Positions 50,729 to 59,438 of a stretch of DNA of 64,000 nucleotides are shown here, one piece after another. The DNA comes from Bacillus sp. FJAT-26390 (GTDB taxonomy: Bacteria; Bacillota; Bacilli; Paenibacillales; Paenibacillaceae), in the NCBI RefSeq assembly GCF_001682865.1, contig NZ_MAQX01000011.1, positions 898,987 through 962,986 on the forward strand. Reading direction: 5' to 3'. The notes beneath the pieces are model-generated. The model was not told the origin of the DNA, made no database searches, and worked only from the letters and a program-made list of their open reading frames with translations. Position 1 is the first letter of the stretch. Each line of letters begins with the position of its first letter. The position numbers and the translations under genes were made by a program.

Positions 50729-53620
50729 CTATCCAAGCTTTGTCTCATGAATCTCGGCCGTTACTCCTTCAGGCACTTTAATGCTCACTTTCGCATGCGC
50801 TGGATAAGCAACCTCCAGCTTCATCGCCGAACCGCCCTGCTCCAAGCGCCAAGAAACACCGATTCTGCCTCCGCCTGGATGCGGGACGCTTCCTTTCGCC
50901 CAAGCAAGTCCGCATAGATTAGGCGCGATTTCCACCTCAGTCCATGCTGCAGTCAATGCTTTTACGCCTAACAGCTCGCGCCCTAGGAAATAGGCTGGTG
51001 CCGAGGACCAAGCGTGGCAGTGGCTGCGGGTTAGCATATCCTCATGCGCGCGATTTTCGGAGAAGTTTGGATACATCTCCCAGCAGGTCGTTGCCCCGTT
51101 GTCGATCATGACGCCATAATGATGACGGATGTCATCTATGATTTGCTGCGCGTTGCCTGACTTCGCAAGTGCTTCATAATAGAAGAAAGACATAAACGGA
51201 CTGCCGATTTGCACAAAATGCGCTGGCGGCTGCTGCATATATTTCGATAGACGCTCATAACGCTCGCCGATTGCCACCTCGGTCAAAGTCGCAACAACCT
51301 GCGTCTGCATGCTGAGCACCTCTGATCTGCGCCCATCCGCATGAATGCAGTCGATATACGCCTGATTCTGTTCATCCCATAAATGCTCGTTAATCGCGCT
51401 CGTCAGCTTCTTCGCTTCGTCCGCAAACCATGCAGCACCCGCAGCGTCGTCAACGATTGCCGCTAATTCAGCTGTCGCAAGCAGCGTTTTGACTAAAAAC
51501 ATATTTTGATGCGTCACGACTCCGTCATTAGGCTGATCGATCGGCGACCAATCGAGGAAATTCCAGCCCTGTATGTTAAAGAGGCCGTTTCCGTCGATTT
51601 TCTCCAAGTAGTGCTTCAGCGTAAACTGCATATGCGCGTACATTTCCTTCGCAAAATCACGGTCTCCCGTCTGCAAATAATACTCATGGCAAGCTAGCGC
51701 CCAGAAAAAAGTCCAGTTCGGAATGACGCTGTTCCAACCGCTTGGCACTTGATTGACAAGCAGCGGAGTCTGATCCTTGGAGCCCGGAACGAGCTTGAGA
51801 CAACGTTTGACGATGTCGTTTACGCCGTACAAATAGTTGCTGATAAGCGCCTCGTTGCGGCTATCCCCCACCCAAAATACCTGCTCGTAAGCCGGGCAAT
51901 CAACGAAGGTATCTTCCATGCAAAGCTTCGTCGTATGCTGGCTAATTTGCCAAATATCATTTAGCAGCGGATCCGAGCATTGGAATTTGCCGATTTCGGC
52001 AACCGGATAATTGCTCTGCAAGCAGGTCAGACCATAAAATTTAACAGGCTTCGTCGCCCCCCGCACGGTTACCATCTGATAACGGAAGCCGCGTCTTACC
52101 GAGGATACATATACTTGTCTACCTTGTCTGCATACGTACCGGATCGTATTATCTAGTCCGTATGTGTCTTGCCTGTAATGGCTGTTCATATATTCAAAGC
52201 CGTAAAAGTCAATAACCGTGCCCGCATCCGCATCTACCTCGAACGTCAAATAACCGGAATATTCTTTGCCAAAATCAATAATGAGCTCCGTATCCATCCC
52301 GTGGAAAATCGGAACCGTTCCTGCCTCCGCATTCGGAATGACCATTTGCTGCAGCGATGCCGGAATCGCAAGCGCCGTACTCTCCTTCTTATACACGCAT
52401 AAGGCAAATACATCGGCCTCGCTGACGAATTTGTTCGGAATCGGCTTCACCCATTCGGCATATTTCGATAAGTCTCCCGCCGAGGCAACCGAGCCCGTGA
52501 CCTCCAAATAAAGAGGATGTTTGCGATTAAACGGCTGCCTTCCTTGATGATCGATTTGAACAGCCGTATCGAATGGCCCAATCGAACAAAACACCGAATG
52601 CGCTTCACCAGCGTCTTCCCAAGGCGATCGGAAAACAAATGGCTTCTCACAATAAAGCCCCAGATGAATAATGCCGGGATGCGACTGGCCGGACACGTCG
52701 ACAAGCAGCAGATGCTCACCGGCTTCAAGCTCCAGCTCCGCGTAGCGCTCAACGTCATTTCTGCCAAAGGCATCAATAACCTTTCCGTTTAGCGTAACTG
52801 CAACGATTCCTTCGCCAAATGCGGCACCAAGCACAACCGATGCAGGCTCTTCTAATACCAATTGCGTCGCCGCATAACCTATATATTCGAGATGATTCGA
52901 ATGATTTTCACTGCCTGCTGCCAAATGATTGCGCACATCTATTGCAGCTGTCCAGTGGAAGGTTTTTATTTGGTTAAGCGCTTCTACGCGCTGCGGATAA
53001 ACCTGCTCTTCCGTCAGAAGAGGAATATCACGGGGAATTAATGTCGTCCATGGCCCTTCCCCTACTGCCGCTATGACGAGCGCCGAAGCCCAGCCTATAT
53101 CGGAATAATCACGTTCCTTCCAGCTGTCATCCCACTCCGAGGCATCCACATATTCAGAGAAAGCGTGCTGGCAAGCCATACGTGTAGCTCTTGAATGCTG
53201 ACCGAGATAACGGGACGTCCGCCATGACTGATCGCTGCTCACGGTCTCCAGCAGGCTGCCGTCCTCGCTCAGCAAATCCAGCTGTGCCAGCAATCCGCCG
53301 CGACCGCGGATATAATAAAAGGTCGTTATGCCAAAATGCATGACCAGCACCGCAATCGTATTCTGCTTACCGCGCTCAAGCAAATGTCCAACCTCATACG
53401 TATCATAGGATTGCTCAGTCTGCCAAGAACGGACGGGGCCGCGCCCCAGCCTCTTTCCATTGATATACAATACATATCTTGAATCCGCCGTTATGCGGAG
53501 CGAGCTGTCGCTCCAGCCTTCCTGCGGTACCATAAAGGTTTTGCGGAAGCAGTGCCACTCATTGCGAGGGCTCTCCTCACCTTGTGTCCATATCCAATTT
53601 GCCTGCCATGCACGACTCAT
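50729..53620 (-). CDS. GH78 alpha-L-rhamnosidase
   Basis: 963 aa, no signal peptide. N-terminal beta-sandwich domains (sugar-binding, WIWTQGE start), then an (alpha/alpha)6 barrel. Catalytic region EDTFVDCPAYEQVFWVGDSR and, later, NGATTCWEMYPNF with the second Glu. Releases terminal rhamnose from pectin or flavonoid glycosides. ATG 53620 with AAGGAG upstream. Divergent AraC regulator. Confidence 0.9.
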   Translation of the reverse strand: MSRAWQANWIWTQGEESPRNEWHCFRKTFMVPQEGWSDSSLRITADSRYVLYINGKRLGRGPVRSWQTEQSYDTYEVGHLLERGKQNTIAVLVMHFGITTFYYIRGRGGLLAQLDLLSEDGSLLETVSSDQSWRTSRYLGQHSRATRMACQHAFSEYVDASEWDDSWKERDYSDIGWASALVIAAVGEGPWTTLIPRDIPLLTEEQVYPQRVEALNQIKTFHWTAAIDVRNHLAAGSENHSNHLEYIGYAATQLVLEEPASVVLGAAFGEGIVAVTLNGKVIDAFGRNDVERYAELELEAGEHLLLVDVSGQSHPGIIHLGLYCEKPFVFRSPWEDAGEAHSVFCSIGPFDTAVQIDHQGRQPFNRKHPLYLEVTGSVASAGDLSKYAEWVKPIPNKFVSEADVFALCVYKKESTALAIPASLQQMVIPNAEAGTVPIFHGMDTELIIDFGKEYSGYLTFEVDADAGTVIDFYGFEYMNSHYRQDTYGLDNTIRYVCRQGRQVYVSSVRRGFRYQMVTVRGATKPVKFYGLTCLQSNYPVAEIGKFQCSDPLLNDIWQISQHTTKLCMEDTFVDCPAYEQVFWVGDSRNEALISNYLYGVNDIVKRCLKLVPGSKDQTPLLVNQVPSGWNSVIPNWTFFWALACHEYYLQTGDRDFAKEMYAHMQFTLKHYLEKIDGNGLFNIQGWNFLDWSPIDQPNDGVVTHQNMFLVKTLLATAELAAIVDDAAGAAWFADEAKKLTSAINEHLWDEQNQAYIDCIHADGRRSEVLSMQTQVVATLTEVAIGERYERLSKYMQQPPAHFVQIGSPFMSFFYYEALAKSGNAQQIIDDIRHHYGVMIDNGATTCWEMYPNFSENRAHEDMLTRSHCHAWSSAPAYFLGRELLGVKALTAAWTEVEIAPNLCGLAWAKGSVPHPGGGRIGVSWRLEQGGSAMKLEVAYPAHAKVSIKVPEGVTAEIHETKLG

Positions 53621-53791
53621 TTCAGCAACCACTCCTTCGCCATATTACCTCTGATTGTACAGCAGCGAAAGAACGGACTAATGGGTTGATTACGACAAAT
53701 ATATAGGTGTAAAATGACATAAGAGTGGTTTGTAAGCGTAGACGAGTCACAAATGTCGGTTCCTATTTTGATAGCATTGGAGCGCTTCCAG

Positions 53792-54685
53792 ATGAAAAAA
53801 AATGTCATGCTCACCAAGGCCGAGCTTTATTTCAACGATGGGCTTTCGATATTCGTTAATCGGGTAAGTGAACGATTCGAGCTTCGCGAGCATGCGCATG
53901 AATTTGTGGAGATTTGTTACGTATGGGAAGGAAGCGGCTTTCATTATATTGGAGATAAGGCGCTGCGCGTAACGAAGGGGGATTTATTTTTGATTCCGAT
54001 CGGCATCTCTCATGTATTTAGGCCCTCCTCCTCTGCCGCGGATAGTCGTCTAATTGTCGGCAACTGCATCTTTGAGCAGTCGATCCTAGAGTCCCTTACA
54101 AGCACGATGCCAAATACGCTAAACTCGTACCGCTTTAAACATATTGGCGCTGATGCCATGACGAGCTGGATCTCATTTCGCGAGCAAGCGCATGAATTCG
54201 GAGCATTATTCGACCGGATGCTTCAGGAGTTTCAACAAGCCCGGTTGGGCTTTCATACGATGCTGCTCGCTATGCTGCTCGAGCTGCTTCTGCTGCTTGA
54301 GCGCCGTTTAGAGACTGGGAGGCATAACAGCCCATCGCATGTTATCGAGCCCGGCGATCGTGTGGACACGCTTATCCACTATATGCGATCACATCTGCAT
54401 GAGCCGATTTCGCTGCGAGACATTTCAAAGCAAGTTCAGCTTGGCGAGCGCCAGGTACAGCGGCTTATCCTTGCCTCAACGGGTCTTACGTTTACGAGCC
54501 TGCTGCGCAAGGAGCGCATTGAGCGAAGTTGTATGCTGCTTGAACAAACAACAAAAACAGCGGCAGAAATCGCTCCGCTCGTCGGCTTGCACGACATGAA
54601 GCATTTCCACCGCTTGTTCAAGCAGCTTATCGGCATGACGCCTATTCAGTTTCGCCATGCATCACATGCTGCTGTAAAACAATGA
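53792..54685 (+). CDS. AraC-family regulator
   Basis: 297 aa. N-terminal cupin: LREHAHEFVEICYVWEGSGFHY, KGDLFLIPIGISHVF. C-terminal HTH pair: ISLRDISKQVQLGERQVQRLI and AAEIAPLVGLHDMKHFHRLFKQ. ATG 53792 is chosen with GGAG 9 nt upstream. Likely controls the divergent rhamnosidase. Confidence 0.9.
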   Translation: MKKNVMLTKAELYFNDGLSIFVNRVSERFELREHAHEFVEICYVWEGSGFHYIGDKALRVTKGDLFLIPIGISHVFRPSSSAADSRLIVGNCIFEQSILESLTSTMPNTLNSYRFKHIGADAMTSWISFREQAHEFGALFDRMLQEFQQARLGFHTMLLAMLLELLLLLERRLETGRHNSPSHVIEPGDRVDTLIHYMRSHLHEPISLRDISKQVQLGERQVQRLILASTGLTFTSLLRKERIERSCMLLEQTTKTAAEIAPLVGLHDMKHFHRLFKQLIGMTPIQFRHASHAAVKQ

Positions 54686-54687
54686 GG

Positions 54688-55440
54688 CTATTCCTCATAA
54701 ATCATTTTCCTCGTCATGCCGCCGTCAATCGTTATATGGGTACCCGTTACAAAATCATTGTTAGGGTCGGTTAAGTAAAGGCACGCACGCGCGATATCCG
54801 CCGGCTTGCCAACGCGCTGTGACGGATGCTGCGCATGATCCTCCGGCCGCAGCTTATCGTAGTCGCCATTTTCGATCCAGCCCGGACAGATGGCGTTGAC
54901 GGTTATGCGATCAGGACCGAGTGACACCGCCATCGCATGCGTGAGCGACAGAATACCGCCTTTCGAGGCGGCATAGGCTTCCGAATTCGGCTCCGACATC
55001 ATCGCTCTCGTCGAGGAAATGTTCACGATAGCGCCTCCGCCGCTTGTCCGCATCAGCTTCGCCGCCTCACGCGAGCAGACGAAGGTGCCGCGCAGATTCG
55101 TGTCCACTACGCTGTCCCACTCGTCGATTGATAAATCATAGGGTGACTTCCATATGCCAAAGCCTGCATTATTAATGACGATGTCCAGTCTGCCCAGCAT
55201 CGTCTCGATATCGCGGAGCAAACCTACTATTTGTTCCGGCTTGCTCATATCGATGACAAAGGATAAGGAATCATAGCCAGCCTCCTGCAGCAGGTCGCCG
55301 GTCTGCTCAAGCCCATCTTCATTTTTATCGACGAGCACGGGAAGCGCTCCTTGCTCGGCATAGGCGATCGCAAGCGCACGGCCGATTCCCGCTCCTGCAC
55401 CCGTTATGAGTACTATTTTATCGTCATAGACTGATTCCAT
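54688..55440 (-). CDS. SDR-family oxidoreductase
   Basis: 250 aa classical SDR. Cofactor loop TGAGAGIGRAL, NNAGFG, catalytic Ser in NISSTRAM and YAASKGG. C-terminal DGGMTRKM(I) is common in glucose-1-dehydrogenase-like enzymes. Ends 2 bp from the end of the convergent araC. Confidence 0.9.
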   Translation of the reverse strand: MESVYDDKIVLITGAGAGIGRALAIAYAEQGALPVLVDKNEDGLEQTGDLLQEAGYDSLSFVIDMSKPEQIVGLLRDIETMLGRLDIVINNAGFGIWKSPYDLSIDEWDSVVDTNLRGTFVCSREAAKLMRTSGGGAIVNISSTRAMMSEPNSEAYAASKGGILSLTHAMAVSLGPDRITVNAICPGWIENGDYDKLRPEDHAQHPSQRVGKPADIARACLYLTDPNNDFVTGTHITIDGGMTRKMIYEE

Positions 55441-55756
55441 CCGAATTCCTCCTTAGCGATTGTAGCTGGTCTTTCAATAAAAGTGTAATCGAAAATCATC
55501 TAAAATGAAAACAGCTAAAAACATAGTGCGGCAACGTACATCACTTATGTCCATCTTGCCGATTGCTGCGTTCGGGCTAAGGCTCTCCGTTGTTAATGCT
55601 CGTTGCAGGGCTGATGCTTCAATCAAATTTGCCTGCCTCCAAAAGTTGTGGCTAAGTCGTGTCAAATTGTCTGATAATTTAATCATTGTTTTGAAAAAGG
55701 CTTCAAAAGCCCTTGTCAATTACTCCAAAAGCGCATATGATAAAAGCAAGAAAAGG
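55441..55756. other. intergenic DNA without a gene
   Basis: Small overlapping frames on both strands have no ribosome sites. Contains the upstream regions of the SDR and NADH oxidase genes. Confidence 0.45.
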
Positions 55757-55803
55757 TTGTGAATGTTTTCACATTGTATTATAGGTTGTGAAATAATTCA
55801 CGT
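55757..55803 (+). promoter_or_regulatory. two Rex-type operators before the NADH oxidase gene
   Basis: TTGTGAATGTTTTCACATT at 55757-55775 and TTGTGAAATAATTCACGT at 55786-55803. Both match the Gram-positive Rex consensus TTGTGAA-N4-TTCACAA with one or two differences. Rex releases DNA when NADH is high, so the oxidase would be induced. Confidence 0.78.
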
Positions 55804-55863
55804 TGTAAGGTCGACAGCCGACGCGGCTCACGCCCTTTACACATACAATAGGAGGCGTTTTAG

Positions 55864-57198
55864 ATGACGATGAACATTGCTGTTATTGGCTGCACACATG
55901 CAGGAACTGCTGCTATTACCCAAATGGCTAAGCTTTACCCGGAGGCCCGCATTACGGTCTATGAACGGAACGACAACATCTCGTTTTTATCGTGCGGCAT
56001 TGCCCTTCACGTTGGCGGTGTAGTAAAGGATGCCGAGCAGCTATTTTACGCAACACCTGACCAGCTCGCTAAGCTAGGCGTTACGACGCATATGCGCCAT
56101 GACGTGCTTGCAGTAGATACGGATGCCAAAACGATTCAAGTCCGCAACCTGCTAACCGGCGGCGAATTTACAGACACTTTCGATAAGCTCGTCGTAACGA
56201 CTGGCTCGTGGCCGATTGTTCCTCAAATGGACGGCATTGATCTCGAAAATATCGTTCTTTGCAAAAACTATAACCATTCGAAAACGATCATTGAAAAAGC
56301 AAAAAATGCGAACCGCATCGCCGTCATCGGGGCCGGCTATATCGGCATTGAGCTTGTTGAAGCCTTTGAGCAGCTTGGCAAGCAGGTTACTTTGATCGAT
56401 AATATGGAGCGCATTTTATATAAATACTTGGACCAAGAGTTTACCGATCTAACTGAGCAAGCGTTGATTGATAAAGGGATTACAATCGCAACCGGCGAAA
56501 CCGTCACTTCGTTCACGGGCGCCGAGGGCCGCGTAACAACCGTTAATACGACTGCTGGCCAATATGAAGCGGACCTCGTTGTGCTTTGCATCGGCTTCCG
56601 TCCTAATACTGAGCTGCTCAAGGGTCAAGTCGACATGCTGCCAAACGGTGCGATTATCGTCGACGATTATATGAGAACGAGCAAGCCTGATATTTTTGCC
56701 GCTGGCGACAGCTGTGCCGTCCACTATAATCCGACTGGTCAAAATGCCTATATCCCGCTTGCAACAAACGCCGTTCGCATGGGCACGCTGGTTGCCAAAA
56801 ACCTTATGGAGCCAGTCGTCAGATATCTTGGGACGCAAGGCACATCGGGCATTAAGATTTACGACTACAACATCGCATCGACTGGTTTAACCGAAACAGC
56901 CGCAATTGCTTCGGGAATGAATGTGAAAAATGTCACAATCATCGACAATTACCGTCCCGAGTTTATGCCGACCTACGAGCAAGTAACGCTGAAGGTTGTT
57001 TACGAAGCAGACAGCGGCAGAATCGTTGGCGCTCAGGTGCTCTCGAAGGTCGATCTGACGCAATCGATAAATACGTTATCGGTTTGTATCCAAAACGGCA
57101 TGACCATGGACGAATTAAGCTACGTCGATTTCTTCTTCCAGCCACACTACAACAAACCATGGAACCTGCTTAACCAAGCCGGGTTGCAGGCGGTATAA
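55864..57198 (+). CDS. NADH oxidase, FAD/pyridine nucleotide-disulfide family (water-forming Nox type)
   Basis: 444 aa. FAD loop IAVIGCTHAGTAA, redox Cys44 in FLSCGIAL, NADH loop VIGAGYIGIELVEA, FAD motif IFAAGDSCAV. C-terminal dimer domain with DFFFQPHYNKPWNLLN. AGGAGG 8 nt before the ATG. Reduces O2 to water with NADH in this family; CoA-disulfide reductase is the alternative. Confidence 0.88.
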   Translation: MTMNIAVIGCTHAGTAAITQMAKLYPEARITVYERNDNISFLSCGIALHVGGVVKDAEQLFYATPDQLAKLGVTTHMRHDVLAVDTDAKTIQVRNLLTGGEFTDTFDKLVVTTGSWPIVPQMDGIDLENIVLCKNYNHSKTIIEKAKNANRIAVIGAGYIGIELVEAFEQLGKQVTLIDNMERILYKYLDQEFTDLTEQALIDKGITIATGETVTSFTGAEGRVTTVNTTAGQYEADLVVLCIGFRPNTELLKGQVDMLPNGAIIVDDYMRTSKPDIFAAGDSCAVHYNPTGQNAYIPLATNAVRMGTLVAKNLMEPVVRYLGTQGTSGIKIYDYNIASTGLTETAAIASGMNVKNVTIIDNYRPEFMPTYEQVTLKVVYEADSGRIVGAQVLSKVDLTQSINTLSVCIQNGMTMDELSYVDFFFQPHYNKPWNLLNQAGLQAV

Positions 57199-57205
57199 CA
57201 CAATC

Positions 57206-57245
57206 AAGGAGCAGCAATGAGGTTATTCCTCATCGCTGCTCCTTT
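57206..57245. terminator. terminator behind the NADH oxidase gene
   Basis: Stem AAGGAGCAGC..ATGAGG / CCTCAT..GCTGCTCCTT; works for the convergent pair. Confidence 0.78.
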
Positions 57246-57302
57246 GATTTCTTCATCCTATAGGAGAAAGACCTCGCACATGGTGCTCCTTTCTAACTAA
57301 AT

Positions 57303-58271
57303 CTACACCGAATCCGCCGGCGGAGTACCAAAGTTTGGCGTGCCGTCGCTATTCCACGTAAACACTTTGGCGCGCGCATGGCGATTCGGATCAAACAATG
57401 GATCGCCTGCAATCTCCTTATAGCTGCGAGCGTGATAAACGAGTATGTCCTGCTCGCCATCCTCAGACACCGTAAAGCTGTTATGCCCCGGACCGTATTG
57501 GCTGTTCTCCTCGCTGCTCACAAACACCGGCTCCTGCGACTTCACCCAAGAGGCAGGATCAAGCAAGTCGCTCGTTTCCATAGCCGTCAGCATCCCCATC
57601 GCATAATTGTGATTCGTCGCGCTGCCGGAATACGTCAAATAGATCTTGCCGCCGCGTTTTAGCACGGCCGCGCCTTCATTCACCATGAAGCCAATGACTT
57701 CCCAATCAAGCTCAGGCCTCGTGATCAGCACCTGCTTGCTCGCAAGCGTCCATGGATTACCCATCAGCGCGATATACAAATTTGTATTGCCTTGAATGGC
57801 AGGATCTTGCTGCGCCCATACTAAATATTGCTCGCCGTTATGCTCGAAGCTAGTAGCATCAAGAGAGAAGGAATCCCAATCCGTGGCGATCTGTCCCTTC
57901 TCCGTCCAGCTGCCTTCAAGCGGATTAGCCGATTCATTTTCCAGCACATACATACGATGCCGAAACGGCGCGTCTTCCCTTGCAGCGGCGAAATAGATAT
58001 ACCATTTCCCACCGATCAGATGCAGCTCGGGCGCCCATATATGTTTGCTCATCGGCCCGGAATGGTGTTTTCTCCACACGACAACCTGCTCGGCATCGGT
58101 CAGTCCTTCAATTGTAGCCGCTCTGCGAAGCTCAATTCTATCGTACTCAGGCACGGAGCCTGTAAAATAATAAAAACCGTCCGAATGCTTCAAAACCCAA
58201 GGATCTGCCCGTTGCTCTACCAATGGATTTCGCAGCTGCTTGCGCGACTGCTCGGATGCTTGCATACTCAT
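57303..58271 (-). CDS. GH43 glycoside hydrolase (arabinofuranosidase/xylosidase type)
   Basis: About 322 aa five-blade propeller. Catalytic residues: Asp in EQRADPWVLKHSDGFYYF, second Asp in DATSFEHNGEQYL, Glu in VNEGAAVLKRGG. Intracellular (no signal). ATG 58271 is taken as start; M36 is also possible. Divergent from the ArsR-type regulator. Confidence 0.88.
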   Translation of the reverse strand: MSMQASEQSRKQLRNPLVEQRADPWVLKHSDGFYYFTGSVPEYDRIELRRAATIEGLTDAEQVVVWRKHHSGPMSKHIWAPELHLIGGKWYIYFAAAREDAPFRHRMYVLENESANPLEGSWTEKGQIATDWDSFSLDATSFEHNGEQYLVWAQQDPAIQGNTNLYIALMGNPWTLASKQVLITRPELDWEVIGFMVNEGAAVLKRGGKIYLTYSGSATNHNYAMGMLTAMETSDLLDPASWVKSQEPVFVSSEENSQYGPGHNSFTVSEDGEQDILVYHARSYKEIAGDPLFDPNRHARAKVFTWNSDGTPNFGTPPADSV

Positions 58272-58336
58272 GATTCCTCTCAATCCTCCAGCTAAAAATC
58301 CTATGTACTTGGGACGGAAATATAATTTGTAAAGCC

Positions 58337-58367
58337 AACTATTAACATATAAAATAAACAAATAGTT
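58337..58367. promoter_or_regulatory. inverted repeat, candidate operator for the ArsR-type regulator
   Basis: AACTATT at 58337-58343 faces AATAGTT at 58361-58367 in the AT-rich gap between the divergent GH43 and regulator genes. The palindrome is seen; the protein that binds it is inferred. Confidence 0.4.
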
Positions 58368-58480
58368 CACTTTAGTTAAATGATCATACCCAATGAACGA
58401 ACCAAACCTTACGACATATTATTTCGATTCATTTAATGCAAAGCGATTGCACGGTTAATAAAGTTGAGCGGAGTGAAGGC

Positions 58481-59395
58481 ATGAAAATAGATATTTCAGA
58501 TACGCATCTACCGATTTATGAAGCATTGGCGAGCGATGTAAGACTTCGAATCATTCAATTGCTTGCCCTGCAGGAAATGAACATTAAGGATCTCGCGCAA
58601 GCGCTCGAACTGAGCAGTCCGATCATGACAATGCATGTCAAAAAGCTGGAGAAAGCCGGGCTCATTAGCTCCGAGATGGTTTCCAGCAGCGGCGGCACCA
58701 AAAAAATGTGCAAGCTCATTACCGACAGCATTGAAATCGATTTCCCGTCCAAAAGCCGTCCTGCGCTGCGCACCTATCACGAATCTATCGTTTCCGTCGG
58801 TCATTACACCGACTTCGAAGTAGAGCCGACCTGCGGCCTAGCTACTACCGTGAAGGTAATCGGCATGTTCGACGAGCCGCGTTTTTTCCTTGATGCGGAG
58901 CGCACCAATGCAAAAATATTATGGTTCAGCAGCGGCTTCATCGAATACAAAATTGCTAACTTCCTGTTGAAAAGCGAGAAGCCTACCGAGCTCGAAATTT
59001 CTTTCGAAATATCGTCCGAGGCTCCGTTTGCCAATGAGAATTGGCCGTCCGACATTTCCTTCTATATCAACGGCACCAAAATCGGCCTATGGACAAGCCC
59101 CGGCGATTTCGGCGGCAAACGAGGCAAGTACACGCCTGACTGGTGGTGGGACGAGATCAATCAATACGGCCTGCTGAAAGTATTAAAAATTACGCCAAAC
59201 GGCACCTTTATTGACGGTCAGCAAATATCCGACGTTACCCTAGATGATGTCGATATTTTAAACAAGCAGTGGAAATTCCGCATAGCTGTTGAGGAAGACG
59301 CTGAGAATGTAGGCGGCGTTACGCTATTTGGCGCCGGGTTTGGGAACTATAATCAGGACATCGTCTTCAAGCTATATTATGAAAGAAACGAGTAG
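58481..59395 (+). CDS. ArsR-type transcriptional regulator with C-terminal ligand domain
   Basis: 304 aa. N-terminal winged helix: YEALASDVRLRIIQLLALQEMNIKDLAQAL, SSPIMTMHVKKLEKAG. The larger C-terminal region (110-304) is beta-rich with PDWWWDEINQYGLLK and looks like a ligand-binding module; no metal-binding Cys set. ATG 58481 has GGAG 7 nt upstream. It is placed to control GH43 and perhaps GH51. Confidence 0.8.
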   Translation: MKIDISDTHLPIYEALASDVRLRIIQLLALQEMNIKDLAQALELSSPIMTMHVKKLEKAGLISSEMVSSSGGTKKMCKLITDSIEIDFPSKSRPALRTYHESIVSVGHYTDFEVEPTCGLATTVKVIGMFDEPRFFLDAERTNAKILWFSSGFIEYKIANFLLKSEKPTELEISFEISSEAPFANENWPSDISFYINGTKIGLWTSPGDFGGKRGKYTPDWWWDEINQYGLLKVLKITPNGTFIDGQQISDVTLDDVDILNKQWKFRIAVEEDAENVGGVTLFGAGFGNYNQDIVFKLYYERNE

Positions 59396-59438
59396 GAGCA
59401 TGCGGCATCAGCCGCCTGCTCCTTTCTCTTTCTGTTTA

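Noticed and set aside
55505..55762. 85-codon plus-strand frame before the NADH oxidase gene
   Set aside because: No ribosome site and a competing frame on the other strand; runs into the Rex sites.
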